Of a DNA stretch of 64,000 bases, positions 46,061 to 52,501 are shown piece after piece. How positions within the stretch are numbered: position 1 is the first letter of the stretch; the number at the start of each line of letters is the position of its first letter. The notes below the pieces were generated by a model. The model worked only from the letters and a program-made list of their open reading frames with translations, was not told the origin of the DNA and made no database searches. Position numbers and translations under genes: made by a program. The stretch comes from Erysipelothrix aquatica (GTDB lineage Bacteria; Bacillota_I; Bacilli_A; Erysipelotrichales; Erysipelotrichaceae), in assembly GCF_009828775.2 (NCBI RefSeq), contig NZ_WTSY02000001.1:57351-121350 (forward strand), given 5' to 3'.

Positions 46061-46984
46061 TTATACTTTTTGAATCAATATTAAAATAATAACAACAAAA
46101 ATTGCTAAGACAAGAAGTGAAATAACGACATTCATCATACGATTCGTTTTAACCATCGTATCACTGATTTCCTCAATATGACGTTCTTGATCTATAATTT
46201 TGTGTTGTAACGTTTGTGTTTGGTCTAATAATTCTCGTTTGAATTTTTCTGAGTCAAAATTAAATGATCCAACCTCATCTAAGCTCTCTTCATATTTATC
46301 GTCTATCATATCAATATCCAATTCAACAACTTCATCTATTGGTGCAACATCAACATAATCGTCTTGAGATACTTCGACAGCAGGATCCACTTCAGTTTCT
46401 TGAATTTGTGTTTTAGCCACTTGATTATCCGCAGGAGTATCAACATCTTGCGCCATCTCATGAACGGCCATTGAAATTGTCTTTTCTAAATCTGGAACAC
46501 TATGTTCATCTTGAAGTGAATCAACACGGAAAACACGTGTTTCTTCTAGTATATCAGCATCTGATTTTAGACTTGGATCAATTTCATTGATAACCGATTG
46601 CATAATGTCTGGGTTGATTTTTTGAATTGTTTCGGTATCAATGTCAAGTTCTTTAAAGATATTGGACTGTGTATTGCCTTCATCACGATACCCTTTTTTA
46701 ACATTGTACTCTTTAACTTCATTTAAAAACTCTTTTAAATATGTATTCTCAAATGTGTCAAATGTGTTGGGTTCAACTGGTTCACTTTGTGTTGGAATAT
46801 GTTGACGCGCCCGAGTTGGTTCATGGTCGACTTTTGGTTCGTTTTCATCCATTTTTCTAAACTGATCATCAATTTGATTTAATCGATTAGCAAATTGTGA
46901 AAGATTTGAATTTTCGATTCCACTCTCTGCATTTGAAGACAATGCCTCATGTAGTGCTTGATTTTTTTGAACGCGAGATTTCAT
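46061..46984 (-). CDS. Tail-anchored acidic protein of unknown function
   Basis: I do not recognise this 307-residue protein. It starts with a basic helix (KSRVQKNQALHEAL), continues as a long acidic, mostly disordered region (about 50-240, rich in D, E, V and P), then a predicted coiled coil (about 250-282: KRELLDQTQTLQHKI) and one hydrophobic segment at 285-304 with only two or three residues after it. This is the layout of a C-tail-anchored protein with a cytoplasmic body. The context upstream of cmk-der-gpsA (14-base gap) and the disordered build suggest a scaffold at the membrane, perhaps in division or envelope growth. That is only inference. A TATAAT box lies at 47007-47012. Confidence 0.7.
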   Translation of the reverse strand: MKSRVQKNQALHEALSSNAESGIENSNLSQFANRLNQIDDQFRKMDENEPKVDHEPTRARQHIPTQSEPVEPNTFDTFENTYLKEFLNEVKEYNVKKGYRDEGNTQSNIFKELDIDTETIQKINPDIMQSVINEIDPSLKSDADILEETRVFRVDSLQDEHSVPDLEKTISMAVHEMAQDVDTPADNQVAKTQIQETEVDPAVEVSQDDYVDVAPIDEVVELDIDMIDDKYEESLDEVGSFNFDSEKFKRELLDQTQTLQHKIIDQERHIEEISDTMVKTNRMMNVVISLLVLAIFVVIILILIQKV

Positions 46985-47109
46985 GACAATATCACTCCTT
47001 TGATAAATTATAGCATATTAAAAGTCACTAATGATTGGATTAGTTACATAAGTTATTTTAATTGCTTCATGACCTTTATCTATTATAACAAATTTTTCCA
47101 TGCATTCAT

Positions 47110-47132
47110 AAAAAAAAAGGACCGGAGTCCTA
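47110..47132 (-). terminator. ribU terminator
   Basis: AGGAC and GTCCT with a four-base loop, followed on the minus strand by nine T residues at the end of ribU. Confidence 0.8.
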
Positions 47133-47651
47133 TTGAATTCTTTTTAATGTTGGTTTAATAAGCATAAACAAGACCATAAGTATGGTACCTTTAACGATAT
47201 TGAATGGTAAGTAAACAGCGTTTAGTATCTCCCATGCATTCGATTGGTCTAACCCATATAAAGGAAATGTTACATAGTAGTTGAACACGTTCATGATAAG
47301 AGAAACGCCGACAACAGAAACAATCATTAGTATCACATTCTTGAATTTATGATCGGTTTTAATGAACACCACCGGAAGCATGAGTAATACCGAAAATCCA
47401 AAGTTTGCAAGTTCTCCAGCAATATTTCCATCACTTGAAATTGTTAGAAAGTGAACTAAATTTTTCAAAAACGCGATCATAAAACCTGCAAGTGGTCCCA
47501 TTAACCATGCACCAATTAAGACTGGTATATCGCTCAAATCAACTTTTAATGGCGAACCAGGGATAACCCTAAATTCAAAATAGTAAAATATCACCGACAT
47601 TGCTGTAAGTATTGATATCTTCACCATAATTCGAGTGCTTAATTTTTTCAT
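47130..47651 (-). CDS. ribU: Riboflavin ECF transporter substrate-binding component
   Basis: RibU binds riboflavin in the membrane and works with the shared ECF ATPase/T module (encoded elsewhere). From the ATG with an AAGGAGGA site the protein has 173 residues with about five to six hydrophobic segments and the family stretch FRVIPGSPLKVDLSDIPVLIG. The assignment is strengthened by an FMN riboswitch directly upstream. An in-frame upstream start would lie within the riboswitch and is not credible. Confidence 0.93.
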   Translation of the reverse strand: MKKLSTRIMVKISILTAMSVIFYYFEFRVIPGSPLKVDLSDIPVLIGAWLMGPLAGFMIAFLKNLVHFLTISSDGNIAGELANFGFSVLLMLPVVFIKTDHKFKNVILMIVSVVGVSLIMNVFNYYVTFPLYGLDQSNAWEILNAVYLPFNIVKGTILMVLFMLIKPTLKRIQ

Positions 47652-47701
47652 TTTTGTCCTCCTTGTGAAAAAATAAGACTCAAGGCGACATGAAAAAACA
47701 A

Positions 47702-47810
47702 CTTCTTTCATCCAGACTATACTGTCGCCATTGGAATTTCACCAATTCAACCATCATTGATGGGTCGCGGGGTCTACCGCCGGTCGGGAATCTCACCCTG
47801 CCCTGAAGTA
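47702..47810 (-). promoter_or_regulatory. FMN riboswitch (RFN element)
   Basis: The minus strand contains the conserved RFN blocks: CAGGGCAGGGTGAGATTCCC, GACCGGCGGT, CCCGCGA, and the 3' AGTCTGGATGAAAGAAG. After the aptamer, GGCGACA (in the aptamer 3' half) and TGTCGCC can pair, followed at some distance by a T-rich stretch before the ribU ribosome site, which suggests transcription control by a terminator. FMN binding should switch ribU off. Confidence 0.95.
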
Positions 47811-47895
47811 CATTGTAATTATATGAACTCAACACTTATTTGTCTACACTTATACTCTTTCTTACGTAATGATTTTAATAGTTTTTTACAAATAT

Positions 47896-47936
47896 AAAAA
47901 AAGACCTGTATCTATGTGTAATAAAGGTCTTTTTTA
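47896..47936 (-). terminator. efp terminator
   Basis: AAAAAAGACCT and AGGTCTTTTTT form an 11-base-pair stem directly after the efp stop; it also ends the comG message. The 47811-47895 interval should hold the ribU promoter; I see no strong match. Confidence 0.75.
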
Positions 47937-47941
47937 ATTAA

Positions 47942-48499
47942 TTATGCACGTCCTGAGTATTTTCCGTCAGAAGTATTTACAACAACAACTTCACCTTCGC
48001 TAATGAATAATGGAACTCGGATTTCATATCCCGTTTCAAGTACTGCATTTTTTTGTGCGTTAGTAGCTGTGTCACCTTTAACTGCTGGTTCCGCTTGTGT
48101 AATTGTAAGTGCAATTTTTTCTGGAAGTGTAACTCCTAGAATTTCACTTTCATAAACTACAACTGTTACTTCTGAATTCTCTTTCATAAAATTCAATTCC
48201 CACTCGAGGCGAGCTTTATCGATTTCTGTTTGTTCATATGTTTCATTATCCATAAACACGATCATATCACCAGCATCGTACAGATATTGCATAGGTCGTT
48301 TTTCAACGTGCGCTTGCTCAATCTTGTCTCCTCCGATGAAGCTGAGTTCAGTTACTGAACCTGTACGCATATTACGTACTTTTGCTTTAATAATCATTTG
48401 ACGTTGTGCTGTTTTATTGTGTGATGTATCAATAACTACATAAAGATTGCCTTCATGTAAAATTGACATTCCAGAACGTAAGTCGTTTGATGAAATCAT
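47942..48499 (-). CDS. efp: Elongation factor P
   Basis: EF-P relieves ribosome stalling at polyproline. The 185-residue protein has the three beta-barrel layout with the typical MISSNDLRSGMSI start. The domain I loop that carries the modified residue in other bacteria is in DTSHNKTAQRQMIIKAKVRN, with a lysine followed by TAQRQ. The gene begins 2 bases after the comGG stop with an ACGGAGG site, so its ribosome site lies at the end of comGG. It must be either cotranscribed with the comG genes or driven by an internal promoter. Confidence 0.96.
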   Translation of the reverse strand: MISSNDLRSGMSILHEGNLYVVIDTSHNKTAQRQMIIKAKVRNMRTGSVTELSFIGGDKIEQAHVEKRPMQYLYDAGDMIVFMDNETYEQTEIDKARLEWELNFMKENSEVTVVVYESEILGVTLPEKIALTITQAEPAVKGDTATNAQKNAVLETGYEIRVPLFISEGEVVVVNTSDGKYSGRA

Positions 48500-48501
48500 A
48501 T

Positions 48502-48861
48502 TTATTCCTCCGTTATGTAAAGTTTGAAACTTTCGTCTTTCATTATACCATACTCTAATCTATATGGGATATCTCCATTTGTATTTATGTAGATTTTATT
48601 ATCAATTTTTTCAGCAGTAAGCTGGTTTCCATAATCCGTATATACGGTGCTTTCAGGATTTATTCTAAAGAAATTAAAGACTGCTTTTTCAATATTTAGT
48701 CGCTTTTCAATCTTTTCCATAAAACTTACGGTTTCATAATACTCTTTGGATATATAAACTTCCCGTTTAATCCAGAAGCAAACAACTGTCAAAAATATAA
48801 GACTATGTATTAAAATCATGCCGCGTTGACATCGCTTCACATTTATCTTTTGTACACACAT
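48502..48861 (-). CDS. comGG: ComGG-like minor pseudopilin
   Basis: This 119-residue protein is the last gene of the comG operon. A short basic leader (NVKRCQRG) precedes a hydrophobic helix MILIHSLIFLTVVCFW, which matches the RGFIYPAVLF-type N-terminus of Bacillus ComGG. The canonical glutamate at position 5 of the mature pilin is absent, as usual in ComGG. It overlaps comGF by 59 bases in another frame. It would cap the competence pseudopilus. Confidence 0.75.
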   Translation of the reverse strand: MCVQKINVKRCQRGMILIHSLIFLTVVCFWIKREVYISKEYYETVSFMEKIEKRLNIEKAVFNFFRINPESTVYTDYGNQLTAEKIDNKIYINTNGDIPYRLEYGIMKDESFKLYITEE

Positions 48862-49153
48862 TCATAAGACTCCTATCAATTTGACATGTTGTTACCTCAT
48901 CAATTAAAATTTCATATCCTGGTTCTTTGACTACCCGTGAGTCCTTGCATGAAATAGCAAATTGTTGCTCATCAAAAGAAAAAGATAAAATACCATTCTC
49001 GACATTAACATTGCTTGCGCGGTTAATGAGTTGCGTTAGCTGCAGTTTAAATACTGAAATTGGGTATATTGTTGGACGGTGAATTTTCACCATTAATATG
49101 AGAGTTTGATGAATTAATATGGTGATAAGTCCCCACACTGTAAAACCTATCAT
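48803..49153 (-). CDS. comGF: ComGF-like pseudopilin, start codon unresolved
   Basis: The frame encodes a type IV prepilin-like protein. The signature AGFTLVEC followed by a hydrophobic helix (MIGFTVWGLITILIHQTLIL) is clear. The first ATG, used for these coordinates, is inside the helix, after the signature. The frame stays open upstream to about 49239 and encodes a good leader (KVNRRCFQAGFTLVE), but contains no ATG, GTG or TTG before this ATG. A GGAGG site at 49208-49212 lies three bases before TTT and six before AAG. A lost start (for example TTG to TTT at 49202-49204), a frameshift or an unusual start would explain it. Confidence 0.7.
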   Translation of the reverse strand: MIGFTVWGLITILIHQTLILMVKIHRPTIYPISVFKLQLTQLINRASNVNVENGILSFSFDEQQFAISCKDSRVVKEPGYEILIDEVTTCQIDRSLMNVCTKDKCEAMSTRHDFNT

Positions 49154-49161
49154 GCACTCAA

Positions 49162-49263
49162 CTAACGTGAAACCAGCTTGAAAACATCGACGATTAACCT
49201 TAAAACACCTCCAAGTATCAAAATTGCCAAAAGAAGCTCAACTATTATGTATCCTTTATACAC
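49162..49263 (-). CDS. comGE: ComGE-like mini pseudopilin, 33 residues
   Basis: Between comGD and comGF a third frame starts with GTG, overlapping the comGD stop, and encodes MYKGYIIVELLLAILILGGV and 13 more residues before TAG. The leader, G-YIIVE cleavage site and hydrophobic helix are those of a type IV pseudopilin, and the position is that of comGE. Bacillus ComGE has about 115 residues, so only the N-terminal helix remains here. It may be a degraded comGE, a real mini-pseudopilin, or the first half of a frame-shifted product. It is too short for usual gene callers. Confidence 0.5.
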   Translation of the reverse strand: MYKGYIIVELLLAILILGGVLRLIVDVFKLVSR

Positions 49264-49576
49264 AACGATACCGTCCAAAACCAAGTTGTATCGTACATTT
49301 TTTGTTGTTGTAATCAAAATCTCCTGCATGATTTACATTTCCGTTAGCATTAAACCACACATCTGCAGTAACATACTTACGTCTCAGTTTGTACATCGCC
49401 TCAACTTGACGTGTGAGAATCCCTTTGTTTGCATACGGTAATCCCTTGAAAATTTGATGATGACTGACCATCGTTGTAACAAAAACAACAAAACTCAGTA
49501 CAATTAATAATTCAATCATCGTGAATCCATTACTGTATTGTCGCTTGGCCCTGAACAATTTCAATATTTTTTCCAT
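49256..49576 (-). CDS. comGD: ComGD-like pseudopilin
   Basis: The 106-residue protein has a basic leader (FRAKRQYSNG) and the prepilin signature GFTMIELLIVLS (17-28) followed by a hydrophobic helix, then a small globular domain with two cysteines in the C-terminal part (CTIQLGFGRYRC). ComGD is a minor pseudopilin of the DNA-uptake pilus. It overlaps comGC by 47 bases; internal TTG codons at positions 5 and 7 could serve as later starts. Confidence 0.85.
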   Translation of the reverse strand: MEKILKLFRAKRQYSNGFTMIELLIVLSFVVFVTTMVSHHQIFKGLPYANKGILTRQVEAMYKLRRKYVTADVWFNANGNVNHAGDFDYNNKKCTIQLGFGRYRCV

Positions 49577-49823
49577 CAGAACATCGTGTCTGCCTTTCTG
49601 TTATAAACTCATCTGTAACGAGATCTTGAATAGATACAGGAACTCCATCATGCTTCAATTGCCACTGTAAAATAGCCGCATCGATTATTTTTAGTTGCGC
49701 ATCGCATCCTTTTTCATTAATTACATTCAATGTTCGTTGAATATTCGGCATTGTTAGCAATAACAACACAACAATTACTGCCATAACCAAGACCATTTCT
49801 ATCAATGTAAATCCTTTTTTCAT
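49530..49823 (-). CDS. comGC: ComGC major competence pseudopilin
   Basis: The 97-residue protein begins MKKGFTLIEMVLV, a textbook prepilin leader with cleavage after G4 and glutamate at mature position 5. Two cysteines (GCDAQ and RCSDG) can form the disulfide known for ComGC. ComGC is the main building block of the transformation pseudopilus. A GGAGGG ribosome site precedes the ATG. The prepilin peptidase ComC is not in the window. Confidence 0.92.
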   Translation of the reverse strand: MKKGFTLIEMVLVMAVIVVLLLLTMPNIQRTLNVINEKGCDAQLKIIDAAILQWQLKHDGVPVSIQDLVTDEFITERQTRCSDGKNIEIVQGQATIQ

Positions 49824-50764
49824 AATCCCTCCATCAAGTTGATTGGAATCAACATTACTTGATAGTATCCGTACACCGTTAATATCACAAAACCATATAC
49901 AAGCAGTTTGTAAGTCAAGATTACGCGTCTAAAACACCTAGTAAGTTTCTTTGTAGCATGCCGCATGTAGAAATCTAGCCCTTCTTTTTGCTTTAAAACA
50001 TTTTGTTTGAATACGTAGTATCTACCTAAATCCTTGTCAAAAATATCATGCGAAAATATTTCTTGGATGCTTTTCCCAGCTTCTAAATTGTCTAGAATGT
50101 GATATCCATACCATTTTAGAATCTCACAGTTCGAGGTTTTTAGTGATGAAAACGTGTCATGAAATGAGATTCCAAATAGTGTGCTATTACTATAAATATC
50201 AATAATCCGTATCGTGCCCATGAGTCGATATGTCCGGGATAATTTGTTAATTAAGATTAAAGTTAGCGTTGGATAAGCACGATGACTAAAATAACAACAT
50301 GAAATTGCTCCAACCACGATGCAGTGTATTGCTAAAATGATTGTAAACAGATTGGATACACTTTCGATACTAGCACTACTCAATGCACTATCTTCCAAAA
50401 GACCGCTTATTTGGTACTTTATCTGATTCGAGTAAATGCTAATCATCACAACACACACTACATGAAGAAGAATTGGATAAGCAATTTTCTGCACAATTTC
50501 GTTGTAAATTTTTTGTTTGAGTTTAATCCAAAACACATAAGATTTTAAACTAATAAAGGGATTTATAACAATACCTTCACCTTTTGCATCCAAACACTCA
50601 TAAAGTGTCTCAAGTGAAGTAAAGTTACACCCATACTGTGTATTGATATCTTGAATATTCATACCGTTTTTTAAAGACTCCAAAATCTCTTCGCTTTGCA
50701 TCTTCAATCGGTGTTGCTTATAGATTTTCTCTAATTTCTTCTTTATCAAACATTTCAAAAACAA
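49820..50764 (-). CDS. comGB: ComGB, membrane platform of the competence pilus
   Basis: This is a type II secretion F-domain protein of up to 314 residues with three hydrophobic segments (about 93-115, 140-165 and near the C-terminus 284-305). It anchors the assembly ATPase ComGA to the membrane. The annotated start is a TTG inside comGA (47-base overlap); two later TTG codons and an ATG at 50701 are alternatives. ComGB of Bacillus has about 323 residues, so either start is acceptable. Confidence 0.83.
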   Translation of the reverse strand: MFLKCLIKKKLEKIYKQHRLKMQSEEILESLKNGMNIQDINTQYGCNFTSLETLYECLDAKGEGIVINPFISLKSYVFWIKLKQKIYNEIVQKIAYPILLHVVCVVMISIYSNQIKYQISGLLEDSALSSASIESVSNLFTIILAIHCIVVGAISCCYFSHRAYPTLTLILINKLSRTYRLMGTIRIIDIYSNSTLFGISFHDTFSSLKTSNCEILKWYGYHILDNLEAGKSIQEIFSHDIFDKDLGRYYVFKQNVLKQKEGLDFYMRHATKKLTRCFRRVILTYKLLVYGFVILTVYGYYQVMLIPINLMEGL

Positions 50765-51578
50765 CCTTCACCTCTCCATTAGCATCCATCTTCATTTCCT
50801 GAAGTACAACGCCTTCCAATAATTCACGTAGATCTTCCTTACATGCTCCCAAATCAGCGAGCCTTCGTAATGCCTGTTGTAACGTTGATGCGTGCATTGT
50901 TGCTACAATCATATGCCCGCTGAGTCCTGCACGTATTAACTCGGATATATCTAGAACTGTTCTTAGTTCTCCAAGGACAATAATGTCAGGATCATGTCGC
51001 AGCAGTTGTGTTAGATGAGTACCAATACAATCTGTATCGATTTGAATCCACCGTTCGTTGATTCGTTCAACCGGATTCTCTAAGGTATAGATTTGCTTGG
51101 TCCTGAGTTGAGATAGTGCATAAAACATACTCGTTGATTTCCCACTTCCAGTTCGGCCAACAAACAAGAGTATGCCACAATTGTTTTGTATGATTTTATG
51201 AATTTTGCAACGGATCGTTTCAAAGGGACATAAGTCAGTCCAAAGATCACTATCGTTTATGTTTAAAACTCGAACAACGCCACTGTATTTATTTGAATTG
51301 TGAATGCCCGCAAACCGTATTTGAAGTTCTTGTTCAGCAATATAGTAATGGAATACCTTTGTCTGCGGATTGGGGTTTGTAACATCAAAACCTGCAATAA
51401 ACTTCAAATAGATAAATAACGCTCTCGGATCAATGTCGTCTACTTTCTTTATCATTTGCTTATGCTTCCGTAAAATTATCTCTTTCTGTGATTCCGACCC
51501 ATAAATATGAATATCACTGATTCGATGTTGAACACACTGTTTAATAAGTTGGTCGAATTGTATCTCTATTTTAGTCAT
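50718..51578 (-). CDS. comGA: ComGA assembly ATPase
   Basis: ComGA is the secretion ATPase that powers the competence pseudopilus. The 286-residue protein shows Walker A GRTGSGKST (about 141-149), an Asp box (TLENPVERI), Walker B IIVLGELR and the His box ATMHAST. It is shorter than Bacillus ComGA (356), mainly at the ends. GELRT replaces the usual GEIRD. The start ATG has no good ribosome site, and no sigma-A promoter is obvious in the 53-base gap, which suggests expression only under a competence regulator or very low expression. Confidence 0.9.
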   Translation of the reverse strand: MTKIEIQFDQLIKQCVQHRISDIHIYGSESQKEIILRKHKQMIKKVDDIDPRALFIYLKFIAGFDVTNPNPQTKVFHYYIAEQELQIRFAGIHNSNKYSGVVRVLNINDSDLWTDLCPFETIRCKIHKIIQNNCGILLFVGRTGSGKSTSMFYALSQLRTKQIYTLENPVERINERWIQIDTDCIGTHLTQLLRHDPDIIVLGELRTVLDISELIRAGLSGHMIVATMHASTLQQALRRLADLGACKEDLRELLEGVVLQEMKMDANGEVKVVFEMFDKEEIRENL

Positions 51579-51611
51579 ACTTCTAAATACACTTGTTTTT
51601 TAATTTCACCT

Positions 51612-51645
51612 AAAATAAAATAGCCTTACGGCTATTTTATTTTTT
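51612..51645 (-). terminator. Terminator after the MBL hydrolase gene
   Basis: AAAATAGCC and GGCTATTTT form the stem, followed on the minus strand by ATTTTAGG. It separates the hydrolase from comGA. Confidence 0.7.
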
Positions 51646-52261
51646 GAATAAATGGATTGCTAAATTTTTCGGTTTCTAAATCAGTGATATCACCATGTCC
51701 AGGATAAAGATTTATTTGCTCATCCTCAAACATTTCAATAAACATCTTCAAAGAGTCATTCATCATTGCCATACTTCCCGTAGGTAAATCAGTACGTCCA
51801 ATGGTTCCTTTAAATATAAAATCACCGACAATGGCATCCTCTTCAAAAATAAAGCTCACCGAACCACTTGTATGACCTGGAGTCTTGATAACATCAAAAC
51901 TAAACGGTCCGACCGTTTGTGGTTCTTCAAAAAATGTCTCAAAATCCGAAGTCAGAACAACAGATTCAGGCATTTGATTTGAGAGATTAACATTGGGGTT
52001 CGTTAAATAGTGTGCTTCTTCATGAAATACAAAGACTGGACACTTATATATTTCAGCAATTGCATCAACACCAGATATATGGTCAAAATGTCCATGGGTA
52101 AGGTAAATTGCAATGACTTCTTTACCTTCTAGTGGTTTCAATAAACGTTGAGCGTTATTATGCGGGTCCATACATGGATCAATTACAACTACCTTATTAT
52201 CAATTTCAAGATAGTATGTATTGGTCTCAACATACCCCATTACTTGTTTCGTTATTTTCAT
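51632..52261 (-). CDS. Metallo-beta-lactamase-fold hydrolase, YqgX/glyoxalase II-like
   Basis: The 209-residue protein has the MBL signature THGHFDHISG (about 57-66), a later histidine in KTPGHTSGS, an aspartate in IVGDFIFKG and the final histidine in YPGHGD. It matches YqgX-type hydroxyacylglutathione-hydrolase-like enzymes, which stand upstream of comGA in Bacillus too. The thioester substrate is unknown. It is not an antibiotic resistance enzyme: there is no signal peptide and the family is metabolic. Confidence 0.9.
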   Translation of the reverse strand: MKITKQVMGYVETNTYYLEIDNKVVVIDPCMDPHNNAQRLLKPLEGKEVIAIYLTHGHFDHISGVDAIAEIYKCPVFVFHEEAHYLTNPNVNLSNQMPESVVLTSDFETFFEEPQTVGPFSFDVIKTPGHTSGSVSFIFEEDAIVGDFIFKGTIGRTDLPTGSMAMMNDSLKMFIEMFEDEQINLYPGHGDITDLETEKFSNPFIQKIK

Positions 52262-52266
52262 AATAG

Positions 52267-52296
52267 AAAAAAAGTCGATTTACGACTTATTTTTTC
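52267..52296 (-). terminator. rpmG terminator
   Basis: AAGTCG and CGACTT form a short stem followed on the minus strand by TTTTTTTC; it overlaps the rpmG stop. Confidence 0.65.
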
Positions 52297-52436
52297 TCTT
52301 TATGTAAAGTGTGTTTACGATCACGTGGGCAATATTTATTGATTTCCATACGCTCTAATTGGACTTTTTTGTTACGTGATGTGTAGTAGTTTTCTTCGCC
52401 ACACTCTGTGCATTTTAAAATAGCTTGTGCTCTCAT
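52287..52436 (-). CDS. rpmG: 50S ribosomal protein L33
   Basis: This 49-residue protein reads MRAQAILKCTECGEENYYT at the start and ends KYCPRDRKHTLHKEKK, a typical L33. Cysteines 9, 12 and 36 are present and the fourth zinc position is aspartate, as in many L33 paralogues. It is shorter than common gene-calling limits. A TGGAGG ribosome site and a TATAAT box at 52466-52471 precede it, so it is transcribed alone after the PBP gene. Confidence 0.93.
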   Translation of the reverse strand: MRAQAILKCTECGEENYYTSRNKKVQLERMEINKYCPRDRKHTLHKEKK

Positions 52437-52501
52437 AATTACCTCCATTTACTCATAGCCTAGACATTATACCATACTTTATTTGCAATGCCTATACTAA
52501 A

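Noticed and set aside
46985..47109. Small RNA or tiny gene between ribU and the tail-anchored protein gene
   Set aside because: Two TATAAT-like boxes are present, but the only frames are under ten codons and no stable structure is evident.
47652..47711. Longer ribU start
   Set aside because: It would place coding sequence over the 3' end of the FMN riboswitch, while the ATG at 47651 has a strong ribosome site.
51632..52261. Beta-lactamase suggested by the MBL fold
   Set aside because: No signal peptide, and sequence and context match the metabolic YqgX family.
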